Origin: Closterium sp. Naga37s-1
Taxonomy: Eukaryota; Streptophyta; Zygnematophyceae; Desmidiales; Closteriaceae
Direction of reading: 5' to 3'
Assembly (NCBI GenBank): GCA_947471745.1
Contig: CANJKZ010000778.1
Location: 413,501-477,500 of the forward strand
DNA: 64,000 nt
The position numbers and the translations under genes are program-made. Within the stretch, counting starts at the first letter, position 1, and every line of letters begins with the position of its first letter. Of this stretch, positions 19,449 to 29,200 are shown piece after piece. The notes beneath the pieces were generated by a model. That model saw only the letters and a program-made list of their open reading frames with translations, had not been told where the DNA came from and did no database searches.

Positions 19449-20842
19449 CCTGCTTGTCGCCCGCGTCGTCGGCGTCCATGTAGCCGATCAGCTCCAACGA
19501 CTGTGGCCCCACCACCGAACTCCAGGGCGGTGTCGCGGGTATCAGCGAGGTAGGCGAGGCAGCGGTCGACCTTGTGCCAGTGCTGGTCGCTCCTCACCGT
19601 GAAGCCGCTCCCGAGCTTGCTGCAGCCGATCGCTATGTTCGGCCTCGTCGTCATCGCCGCGAACTGCAGCGAGCCAACCTTCTGCCGGTACTCCTCCTCC
19701 TCGCGCTCCTGCGCCTTCTCGCGCTCCTGCGCCTCCTCATCGTCGAATGTCAGCTCGGCGTAGGCGTCAACCAAGACCGGCGTCTTCGGGATCCGATCGC
19801 CCTGCTCCTCGTCGATGAAGCGCCTACGCAGCTTGTCGGCGTAGCCCTGCTGGTGCAGCCACAACTTCCTCGCTTGCCCGTCGCGCACGATCTCCAGCCC
19901 GAGGTACTTGACGATTGGCAAGATCTCACGCAGCTCGAAGGCGGCCTCCAGCAGCTCCTTCAGCATCGCGGTGCTGCAGGTGGCGGCGAGCAGGTCGTCG
20001 ACGTAGACCAACACCCAGCAGGCCACTCCATCGTCGCCGACCTTGAAGTAGAGCGCCGTGTCGACCTGGCTTTTCTTCCAGCGAGCGCCCAGCAGCACGC
20101 CGTCGAGAGCCCTGTACCACAGCAGCGGCGACTGCTTCAGCCCGTAGAGACTCTTCGGCAGCTTGCACACCCGGCCGGTCTCGTCGTCAAAGTAGTCCGG
20201 CTGGTACATGTACAGCACCCGGTCGAGCTTACAGTGTATGAAAGCATTCTTCATGTCGAGTTGCATCAGGTTGAGGTCGAGGACATCGACGATGCTGAGG
20301 ACAATCCTCAGCGTGACGTAGCTGCTTCCCAACGAGTACGTCTCGTCGTAGTCGGCGCCGTACATCTTCGTGGAACCCTTCACGACCAGCGTCACCTTCT
20401 CGCGCTCGACGGTATCATCGATGCGGTACTTGGTCGTCAGCACCCACCGGTTCTTCATGATGTTCACCCCGCGTGGGCGTTCGACCAACTCCCAATGGCC
20501 CATCTCGATGAGGCTGCAGATCTCCTTGTTCATGGCGGCCTTCACCGCCTCGTCCTTCCAGCTCGCTAATGCCTCCTTCACCGTCATTGTCGCGATGTCC
20601 CAGCGGCGTTCGGAGTCGGCATGCACGTCAGGGGCAAGCGCGGGCAGGTCAACATCCGCCTCCGCATCGTCGAGCAGTGTGGTGAAGGCAGTTGGTGGCA
20701 GAAAGGCATGGTAGCTCATCCACTCAGGTGGCCTCCGAGTTCGACCTGAGCGTCGCAGCTCAGGCTCTGAGCGTTGCAGCTCAGGCGTCTCGTTCGGCAC
20801 TTCCACCACGTCGCTGTCGGTGGACTCCTCTCGTGCCGACAA
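19449..20842 (-). CDS. copia F reverse transcriptase (3' truncated)
   Basis: Open from 20842. RRSGRTRRPPEWMSYHAF precedes the RT. ALASWKDEAVKAAMNKEICS and WELVERPRGVNIMKNRWVLT open it; QLDMKNAFIHCKLD holds the first Asp; LVYVDDLLAA is the catalytic box. An acidic/basic insert (EEAQEREKAQEREEE) lies in the connection. RNase H starts TRPNIAIGCSKLGSGF and ends at the junction. The frame is long and uninterrupted, but the enzyme is incomplete. Confidence 0.85.
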
Positions 20843-21853
20843 TTCCCCTTCCCCGTCGACATTCTCGTCGTCGACCAGCTGCTTCGCCAGCTTTGGCCCT
20901 TCGCCCGGCTGCTCCCCTCTCGTCAGCCCTCTTGCCGACTTCTCCTCCGGCGCCCCTATTGACTACCCAATCTGCTGCTCCCCTGTAGACCGAACTTCTG
21001 CTGCTGCCTCCTTCTGCACCAGCTCCTCTGTCTGCTACTTCCTTGTCGACGGTTGCGCATCCTCTCGACGGGCTTGTCGTCTCATCGGCCGCTAGCGATG
21101 CCACTGGCCGGCACCATAGGCGACGCCTCAAGGCTCCCCTCATCGACGGTGGCCGACACAGGTGTTGATGCAGGCCGATCTGAAACGGGGTTGGGAGGAG
21201 CAAGAACAGGGGGCGGAGGGAGGACTTCCTCGACGTCCTCATCAGCAGGCTCGTCGACCGCGGCGAGTAGTGAGAACATCGCCGTCGAGGTGTCCGCCGG
21301 CGGGTGAGCATGCGTCCGCCCAGACGTCGGCCCATACTTCACCTTCCACACCTCCAGCGACAGCGTCTCGTAGAATATCACCTTGACCGACGTGGCCACC
21401 TTGTTATCGATCAAGTCCAGCACCTCCCAGCCCTTGCTCCCAGTCCCCAATGAGCGTTCGGTGCCAGCTTCCCACTGCACTGCTGCTCGGGGACCATGAA
21501 CTGCACCATGCAGCCCCACACCCATGCCAACGTGAGGTCAGGCTTCTTCCCGGTTAGCAGCTGGTACAGAGTCGTCCCCGGCGGCGTCGTCGACCGCTCC
21601 AAGCAGTTGCGCACCCAGACAGCTTGTCGTAGGGCGAGGTGCCACCAGTGGTGCTGCACGCCCATGTGCAGCAGCATCGTCCGCACCGACTCCACCACCG
21701 TCCGCATCTCCCGTTCTGTCATGCCGTTTTGCTGCGAAGTGTAAGTGCATGTCTGGTCGTGGACGATGCTCTTCCCGTTGACGAAGTTGGTGAACTCCCT
21801 TTTCGGGAATTCACCGCCGCGGACGGAGCGGAGCATCAGTACCGAATATGGTT
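20843..21853 (-). pseudogene. copia F integrase C-terminal part and linker
   Basis: LRSVRGGEFPKREFTNF (second catalytic Asp replaced in the DRGGEF context), TYTSQQNGMTEREMRTVV (catalytic Glu block) and HHWWHLALRQAVWVRNCLER are integrase. DLIDNKVATSVKVIFYETL is the typical copia post-integrase segment. Frameshifts near 21410 and 21080 divide it. Confidence 0.8.
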
Positions 21854-22806
21854 GAGCAAGGTAGGCGAACCGAACATGATTTTTTTTTTTTTTGCTAAAA
21901 ATGTTCGTGGTAAACGTGTTCGGTGTTCGCCCGAACACGTTCGGTGTTCGTCTCGTCGTGGGTGCCGAGCCACGACAAACACGAACACGTTCGTATTAGT
22001 TTCGGGGCAAAAACGAACACGAATGTGTTCGTTGCGACTGTCCCACGATCTACAATTTAGGTTTGCGGGACATTCTATTTGAGCTCAAATTTGAGCTCAA
22101 ACTTAGTCGCGCTATTCAGCAGCAGCCATTACTTCCACCGCCCCCACACATCACGCCATTAACACCTCATTAGAACTTAGCGTTAGTAAATTGTTACTTT
22201 AGGTTAGTCTGGCTTGACTTTGGTAGGTGAGATTTAGGTTGTCGGGAAGGGATTAGACAAAAATACTGCAGAATCTCGTAAGTTGGGGGTTGGGGGTAAT
22301 TCGCAAATTTCGTTTGCATGGGGTTGGGGAAAGCATTCGCGAATTGCGTAAGTTGGGGATAGATAGGAATAGCGTTCGCATTTTTCGTAAGTTCGGAGAT
22401 TGTGGGGGGGTGGCGAGCAATCGCAACTTTCGTAGATCTAGAGGGGGGAGAGCATTTCGCCTTACCTGGGGGGGAAATCCAGGTGGCAAGCTGGATAAGC
22501 AAAAATATGATCCCTAACTAGCACAAGCCAGATTCAGCCTATGTTTTTTCCCCCAGTTTCCCGCAATTCCCCTGCCCGCCGTTGCGTATTTCGAGCGTAA
22601 CAGAGGATGCCCAAAAGCGAGTACGAACGGGTTTGCCACGAACACGTTCGTCTTCACCTCCGAAACCAAGATGTTTGCCTTCACAGGCGAACGGCGAACA
22701 CCTTTTTTGGGGAAAGGTGCTCGGCAAACCGAACGGTGTTCGGTTCGCCGAACGGCGGTGTTCGTGCAGGGGCAAACGCGAACACGAACGTGTTCGCCTC
22801 TTGCTC
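21854..22806. mobile_element. 953-bp non-autonomous element with CGTGTTCG inverted repeats
   Basis: Inserted in the copia F integrase: host coding text resumes on either side. Ends are inverted (GAGCAAG...AGGCGAAC at left against GAGCAAGAGGCGAAC as the complement at right). Subterminal zones at 21900-22030 and 22640-22800 are packed with CGAACAC/GTGTTCG in both orientations. The core (22080-22560) is AT-richer with no coding capacity. A clean target duplication was not found. Confidence 0.7.
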
Positions 22807-23126
22807 ATCCGTAGTGCCGACTTCTTCATCTGCCGCTCCACCAGCACCAGCCACTGCCCGAACTCCCACAGCACGTCGCTCTTCTTAGCGACTGGCATCA
22901 CCCACACGAACCGGGTGTAGCGATCCTTCAGTAGTAGGAAGTACAGGCTACCGTTCTTGGCAGCCACCCGATATGGCCTGCACAAGTCAATGTGCACGAC
23001 AGCGAGCGCCTCCTCGGCGTCCATTGTCGGTGAAGGTGTGCCGCGCCAGCTTCCCTTCGAGGCATGAAACGCACGGCAGGTCCGCTCCGGTCGACGGCTT
23101 GATGTCGAGGCCGGTTGCGACTTCAT
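22807..23126 (-). pseudogene. copia F integrase N-terminal half
   Basis: VVHIDLCRPYRVAAKNGSLY has the first catalytic Asp; FLLLKDRYTRFVWVMPVAKK and LVLVERQMKKSALR follow. It is interrupted at 22806 by the nested element. The upstream join to the pre-integrase is frameshifted near 23040. Confidence 0.8.
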
Positions 23127-23964
23127 GCTTCGTCGAGCTCTTGATCGTGTCGACGCCGATGTGCGCGAACCTCACGTGCCACCAGTCAGGGGTTGACTTC
23201 GTCGCAAAAGCAATTGTCCGCAAGGCTACCACCTTGGTCGACGGCGACCACGTCGAGCTGGGGCGAAGGTTGGTGCAGATGACACGGCCAGTGTAGCGCG
23301 CTCGAACGAGCACCTCGCCTGCACTCGACACGAGCAGCTGCCCGTCGCCGTCGTCCTGTAGCTTCACACCGCTCTCCTTCAGCTGGCCAGCTGACAGCAG
23401 GTTCGTCTGCACTCCCGGAACGTAGAGCACGTCAGGGATGAGGACCCGCTTCCCGGCCTCCCCTTGCAAAGCAAAGGTGCCACGGCTCTCGACGACTTGC
23501 AGAGCTCCGTTGAAGCCACGCATATGCTTCACGTCGTCGCTCAGCACCATGTCGACGAAGACCTTCTTCGACACCCGCTTCTCCTTGCGCGGCTTCTCAT
23601 CTCGACGGGTGTGACAGCTGGCCGATCTACCACGGCCTCCCTTCTTGTCGTCCTCGTCGCTGTCGTCGCGGTCGAGGCACTCGTAGGATAGATGGTCGGA
23701 GTCGTGGCAGATCCAACACTCCCGCCGTCGACCACCACCTCCACGGCCCTTATCCCGCATCAACCTCTTCTCGTCAACGTCCTTCGTTGACCGCCCACCT
23801 CCACTACCACCTCCGCCCGGCTTCCCACGCTGTCCCTGCTGTCGATTCGGCTTCACCGGGGCAGCATAGTTCGCTTGCGGAAGGAGCTCTCTGGGCTGCT
23901 GTGCCTTCTGCAGAGCCTCGTCCTTGATGACGTAGGTGGTGAGGGTCCTCGTCGAGGGACTCAC
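22987..23964 (-). pseudogene. copia F Gag C-terminus, protease remnant and pre-integrase
   Basis: The CWICHDSDHLSYEC knuckle, a Gly/Arg-rich tract, then protease-like text (VVESRGTFALQGEAGKRVLI, PDVLYVPGVQTNLLSAGQL). I do not see a D-S-G-A site, so the active-site segment seems deleted. The pre-integrase block WHVRFAHIGVDTIKSS and LPCVSCLEGK closes the frame before a frameshift. Confidence 0.78.
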
Positions 23965-24535
23965 GCGTGCCGGGCACCATCATCATCCTCTTCATGAGGT
24001 TGTAGCTGCGCGGCACGTCCTTGACGGCGTGGGTGATGTAGGACGCTGTCGAGTATTCGACGTCCGCCATCCGCATCTCAGCCAGGATTTGTCGAGCACG
24101 GTTGCAGTAGTCCGTCGCCGACTTCTGCTCACCCATCCGAAGGTGTGTCATCTACTCCTCCAGTTGTCCGATGTATAGATCGTCAGTCGCCTGGTACGTC
24201 GACAGGATGAAGTGCTACGCTTGATGACCGGCATCCAGTCGCTCTCGACACGACTTGAGCGCTATCTGCACCACCAGCGAGCAGCACCTCGAGATGACCA
24301 TGAAGGTGAGCCGGTGAGCGCCACGAAACTCAACCTCGTCCTCGAACGGAATCGGCACGGTGCCGTCGGCAAAGCCCTTCAGCCTAGCAACCTCTAGTTG
24401 AGGTTCCATCGCCTCCCTCCAGGTGATGAGGTCCCGTCGCCCTTGAAGTGGCGTGGCGGTGATTTTGTCCAGCATGAACTTGAAGTGACCATAAGCCAGC
24501 GTGTTCCCGCCTACCATCACGTGCCCCGTCAACAT
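23804..24535 (-). pseudogene. copia F Gag N-terminal part
   Basis: RDLITWREAMEPQLEVARLK with GFADGTVPIPFED is a copia Gag N-terminus. A second block in another frame (EQKSATDYCNRARQILAEM, DVPRSYNLMKRMMMV) is the Gag middle. Frameshifts near 24210 and 23960. 24536-25017 upstream shows no gene and is presumably leader. Confidence 0.75.
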
Positions 24536-25017
24536 AGGCCTTTCATTGCTTCATTGAGGTGAGCAACGTCAAGCATAGACGTCGACACGTGAGCTGCCTG
24601 CAGCCGTCATCGACAGCTGCATTAGCGCCTGACTCCCGTCGACGCCACCGTCGACCTTGATCACCACTCTCATTTTCGTGCCCTCGCTGCCGCTGACTCA
24701 TGCACCGCCGTCGACCTGTTCATCGATGCCACCATCGTTTCGCACCAGACGAGGAGATGCGGACGGAAAGGGTGCTTCGTCGCCCACTGCGTCCGGATGC
24801 CCAACTCCGCGATCACCAAGGGGATCGTCCCGTACTCACCATCCTCGTGGCATTTCCTCGCATCAGCCAAACGTGCCTCCAAGGTGTCCTCTACCGCGCC
24901 GGCCGTTGGCAGGGTAGGCGTCATGGTTGCACTTGCTACCGGCCTACGAACGACTTAGTAGGTGCAAAATTCGGCTCCTATCCGAATGTAATCTGCGGGG
25001 CCGTCCACGCTCTACAA

Positions 25018-25211
25018 TGCGGAGAGTCACTCTACAATAGTCGTGAGCTAGACTACGGGGTGTTGGCACGAACTCAAAAAGTGATCGTAGCTTCGCTTAG
25101 TTCCTTAGCACTTGCACATTCACGGGAGAAATCGGCAAGGGTTTCCACTAGCAAAGTTGGAATTACATAATGATAGCAATGACAATGACAAGAATGACTA
25201 CATCAGGCACC
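25018..25211. repeat. 194-bp dispersed repeat, copy 2
   Basis: Partner of 16774-16967 with scattered substitutions. Here it borders the copia F leader on the left and GTCGAC-rich sequence on the right. Confidence 0.7.
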
Positions 25212-25970
25212 TAACAACTCTGCAACTAGCCTGGTCGACCGCCAGCACAGCATGGTCGACCGCCTGCCAGCGTCGCGTAGAGGAGCCGCACCAGCACTGC
25301 AAAAAACACGACCTGCCAACATAGCAAGTCGATGCCGTGCCAACGCTGCAGTAGAGCGGCTGTCTAGCACTGCACCCGTAGAAGACAGCATTGTGCACGT
25401 CTGCAGGTGCGCGCAGACGATTCGCTCGACGAGCACCGTTGTGCATCCGTCGGCCCTGGTCTACGCCTGACGAGCCACATCACTTCTGGATACCAGCCCG
25501 AAGTCGTCTTCGCCATCGCAGCCTCGACGACATTCGCATGCCTCCGTAGAACTCGCCGAGAAGGTTACCTGGTCGACCACCCAGTGCTCTGGTCGACGCC
25601 TCCCTTGTCGACCACAGCTCCCGTCGAGGAACACCCTAGTCGACGGACCCCTTTGTCGACCAGCACGCTCAGCTGCTCCTCCTAGTCGACGGCCCGTCCG
25701 TCGTCTAGCTCGATCAGCTGCACACGTTGAGCACCCCTGGTCGACGGCTCCAACCCTGCGACAGTCCTGTGCAGGTCGACGACCACCTCGTCGACCTGCC
25801 CCGCAGAAGAAGGCCGTCGAGCCCCCCCTGGTCGACAGCAACACCGTAGCGATCCTCTGCAGCTCGACGAGGCCCATCGAGCAGCTCCTTCACTACGTAC
25901 GGTCGGCTGCTGTTCCCGTACATCCGACCAGGACGTCGGCGTCGCCCAAGCTAGGGCGAGGCCAACACTC
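25212..25970. repeat. GTCGAC-rich low-complexity region
   Basis: Twelve GTCGAC hexamers between 25228 and 25831, mostly in the contexts CTGGTCGAC or TTGTCGACC. Open frames on both strands have skewed composition and no recognisable motif. I see no gene. Confidence 0.6.
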
Positions 25971-26952
25971 TATTCCTGTTAACAGACATTGACGACAAGC
26001 AAAAAGTAGCGCTCCTGGCGCGGCCGATTGACGAGGGCACCCCCACACGTCCATGTTCAGCGTCTACAGAGGAGCAGTGGCTGGAGGAAACGAGGAGGAA
26101 TGAGGATCGACGCGCTGCCGCCCCTCGATGCAGGGAGTCTACGGCGATGCAAGCGACGGCGGGAGCGGGGGCAGGGACAGCGGGAGCCCAGAGACAAGGC
26201 GAGGTGAGTGCATACGACGGAGACGCAGGGAGGGGTGACCAAGGCGGTGGTGCAAGTTGAGGGACTGGTGGCGGTGGCGACACGAGCAAGACACAGCTAC
26301 CTGGCTTGACGGACACACCTGGGGGGACTTAGTGTGGAGTGTGAACAATCCAGACCCAGGCCTCCGTGTGTACGTGGTTAGGTGATCTCCTGTTGCTGTG
26401 TCTGTACAAATCGCAATTCGCTTGCCTCCAGGAATCGTGGTGGTCACAAGAAGATCCTCGAGGTGGTCTGCACTCACCAAGTTCGTAGCGAACGATGGGA
26501 GGTGTAGTCCTGTGAGAGAGCCAGGGGGAACTGCCGGACATGGGAGAATAGTGGCGCTACAAGCAATGACGGGACACGAGGTGGGGTCGGCCATAGTGAC
26601 AGGAACAGGGGCGCGCGCGACGGCAGCGCGGGGCGTGCGCGAAAGGCAACGCACGGGCGCGTGCGTAGTGCAGCGTAAGGCGCGCGCGAAGGGTAGCGCA
26701 GGGCACATGCGACGGGCACTGTGGGGTGCAAGCGAAGGGCAGCGCATGGCGGTGCGAGAATGGCAGTGCGCGAGGGGCAGCGTGGGGCAGACCTAACATA
26801 GGTACGGCAGTTGGTACGGCACTAGGACCTAACCTAGAATTTGATACCACGTTAAGATTATAGGCAAGGGAATGATGAACTATGAAACACAGGTAATACA
26901 AGTACTAACCCTAAAATGGTTACAGGCTACCCCACTTTAGCCTAAACAATCA
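25971..26952 (-). mobile_element. copia fragment (copia G): 5' LTR, leader, protease/pre-integrase
   Basis: 5' LTR at about 26851-26952, primer-binding site TGGTATCAAATTC beside it, then a leader with CTGCCGTACC units. Gag is missing; the reading frame 26139-26747 gives LPCPAVPPGSLTGLHLPSF (protease C-terminus) and LHHRLGHPSLRLRRMHS (pre-integrase). The integrase start (NMDVWG-like) is frameshifted and the element ends near 25971. Confidence 0.75.
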
Positions 26953-27748
26953 TTATGGATAGTTTGAAAAGGAGTGGGGTAAGATTTTCTGAGGATGCAA
27001 AACGGTTGGTGTTGTCTGCATCTGCCTCACCAGCCTCGTCTCAAAGTCTCTGTTGTCTTTAATATTGCCGAGCGCCGCAGTGATTGTGTGATCCCTTTTG
27101 GCACGATGAACCTCCGTTGCACAAGTTTGGTGCGAATTGCGCAATATCAGGGTATCCGGATCTTTTACCCTGATATCGTAAGGTGTACTGCGCGATATCA
27201 TCCCATGAAATGCACCAAGAATCATATGTGGAAAAAAACAAGGATGACATAACTGTAGAGTATTCTCGTATTATCTTTGAACAAAATGGGTATATTAAAT
27301 TGAACCAAACTCTAGAAATCGCTCAACATAAGCTGTGGGAGTATTCTTGCCCATCTTAATTATTGGAACTGATGTTGTAACGAGAACAAAATCTGTTGTA
27401 AAAATGGGTCGTCGAAACGAGTACAGTCAATAATCACACCACTCCAAGGCTTCGCGCCTATCGCGCCGTCGCATGCGCAGGAAAATCAATCTCTGCAGTA
27501 TGTTTCCGTCACAATTATTATTCGCAAAACTCTGAACGATTCCGTATCCAGTATTCGCGAACACTCGGGAAAAATCGTGAACTTGCTGCCGACCGTCGCT
27601 AGCTCGCCACCCCCCGCACTGAATCCGCAATTACTCGTAACAATGTCGGTGTGACTCCCTGGGCGACTCGTACTGCTGAGACCAAAGTACGGCCAAGTCA
27701 ATTGCCCGCGACTCATGGTGCCATCCCTCGACACAGCAGAAATGCAGT
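26953..27748. other. intergenic region upstream of the expansin gene
   Basis: No convincing gene on either strand. A TATCAGGGTA / TACCCTGATATC inverted pair lies at 27145-27180. Composition is AT-richer than the flanking transposons. It probably holds the expansin promoter. Confidence 0.5.
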
Positions 27749-27756
27749 TATAAAAG
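27749..27756 (+). promoter_or_regulatory. TATA box of the expansin gene (putative)
   Basis: TATAAAAG lies 125 bases upstream of the ATG at 27881, a reasonable spacing for a TATA box plus a 5' untranslated leader. Confidence 0.5.
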
Positions 27757-27880
27757 GAACCACCACTGCCGCTCATCTCATCAGCAATTTCATATCATCA
27801 GTACCCTCTGCTTTTCAAAGCTGTCTAATCATAGCACCAGCTCGACCGTTTTAGCCTCGATTGATACACACGAAGCGAGA

Positions 27881-28789
27881 ATGACTCTCTTCAGCCACAC
27901 ACCCGCTAAGGCCGTGACTTTCCTCGTAGTCGTCATCGCCTCTGCAGTGCTCCTTTCCGCCCCTGCGCGCGTCTCTGCCGCCGGGAAACCCGCCAACGCG
28001 ACTGCGCCTGCCAACGCGACTAAGCCTGCTAACTCAACTGCTTATGCTAAGGGGGTTGCTGCTGGCGCGATTGGCTCTGCAAACGCAACCACGCGTGCCG
28101 TGGCGGCGACGGCGAGGCAGAGCAAGAGCTCGGGGCTAGGAAACGACTCCACCTGCGCCTATTACGCAAACTACACCGCCAACCCCTACTTTGGCAAGGG
28201 GCTCACCGTGAAGCTTCCTCCCGCCATCTTCGGCAAGCGCTGCGGCGCGTGCTACAAGGTGACTTGCGCCAACGACACGAAGCACTGCCGCAGCGGCAAG
28301 GCGACCGTGACGGTCCGCGTCATTGGCGCGACGACCACGGAGAAGGAGATTTCGCTTTCCCCCGTGTCGTGGTCCAAGATCGTGCAGGGAGTCTCCGTTG
28401 CCACCCCCGTCGGCATCACGTACAAGCGCACCAACTGCCACTCGACCCTCGGATCCGCGGTGCGCGTGCGCCGCAATTCGACGGCAGAGGATTTCAACAT
28501 TCAGATGGTGGGTCTCGCCGGCCCCGGTACGCTCAAAGAGGTCGAGATTAGCGCGGACGGCAAGAAGTGGGCGAAGCTGACGCGCGACGGCAGCAAGGCG
28601 ATCTGGGGGATCAAGGGCAAGGAGGCGAAGGAGGTTGTGGGCGCGAAGAAGGCGGTGAGCGTTCGCCTGACTGCGGGACACACCCTCGAGAAGATCACGC
28701 TCGCGAATGTCCTTCCCGCCGACTGGAAGCCGCAGACGCTGTACTCGAGCAAGACCAACTTCAAGAAGCTCATGGCCGAGGCTAAGTAG
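27881..28789 (+). CDS. expansin-like secreted wall protein (302 aa)
   Basis: Single-exon gene starting at the first ATG after the TATA box. Residues 1-34 are a signal peptide ending near VSA. An Ala/Asn/Thr-rich stretch with several N-x-T/S sites follows. Residues about 88-185 match the expansin double-psi beta-barrel: RCGACYKVTC is the conserved Cys block, and VGITYKRTNC closes the domain. Residues about 205-300 resemble the second expansin domain (CBM63-like). Expansins loosen cellulose-hemicellulose contacts without hydrolysis. The usual HFDLS motif, with its active-site Asp, reads EISLS here, so the mechanism may differ or the protein may only bind. It is convergent with the gene at 29201-31811. 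Confidence 0.85.
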   Translation: MTLFSHTPAKAVTFLVVVIASAVLLSAPARVSAAGKPANATAPANATKPANSTAYAKGVAAGAIGSANATTRAVAATARQSKSSGLGNDSTCAYYANYTANPYFGKGLTVKLPPAIFGKRCGACYKVTCANDTKHCRSGKATVTVRVIGATTTEKEISLSPVSWSKIVQGVSVATPVGITYKRTNCHSTLGSAVRVRRNSTAEDFNIQMVGLAGPGTLKEVEISADGKKWAKLTRDGSKAIWGIKGKEAKEVVGAKKAVSVRLTAGHTLEKITLANVLPADWKPQTLYSSKTNFKKLMAEAK

Positions 28790-29200
28790 GCAAGTAGAGA
28801 GCGTGAGGAAGACATAATTCATAAGTGGCTGTCGAAAGCAAGCTGGCGCCAGCAGTGGGGTGAAGGTGCTTTTGAGCATGAGACTGGCTGAACGTTAGGT
28901 GGTAGCGGGTGGGAGGGGGGTGGGACCAGAGTGGGTTAGTGGAAAGGGAATGGGTAGCGGGGGAGTGGGTTTGTGAGAGGGGAGTATGAGGTGCAGATTT
29001 ACTTGTATGCACTCCTATCAGTTTTATATGTATGCTCCTTCATGGGGTGGTTCATAATAACTTGTTTCACATAAAGGGTGGTTAGTGGGCTAGCCTGATA
29101 AACAGATTGCTTTCTGGAAGTCAATTGAAGAATTCAACTAAGGTACCATAAAAGATACATTCATGCGACTGATTTCTCTAGCTGTAACCTTTGTAGCCCT
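28790..29200. other. convergent intergenic region
   Basis: 3' flanks of the expansin (plus strand) and the MDR gene (minus strand). No coding potential; G-rich at 28900-28990. Confidence 0.6.

Larger units (their letters stand above)
19449..24535 (-). mobile_element. Ty1/copia element (copia F), truncated, with nested DNA element
   Basis: Order on the minus strand: gag (24535), CCHC knuckle, protease remnant, pre-integrase, integrase (split by the element at 21854-22806), linker, RT, RNase H cut at 19449. It is the same family as copia A (36703-37740). No LTR was identified with confidence. Confidence 0.82.
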
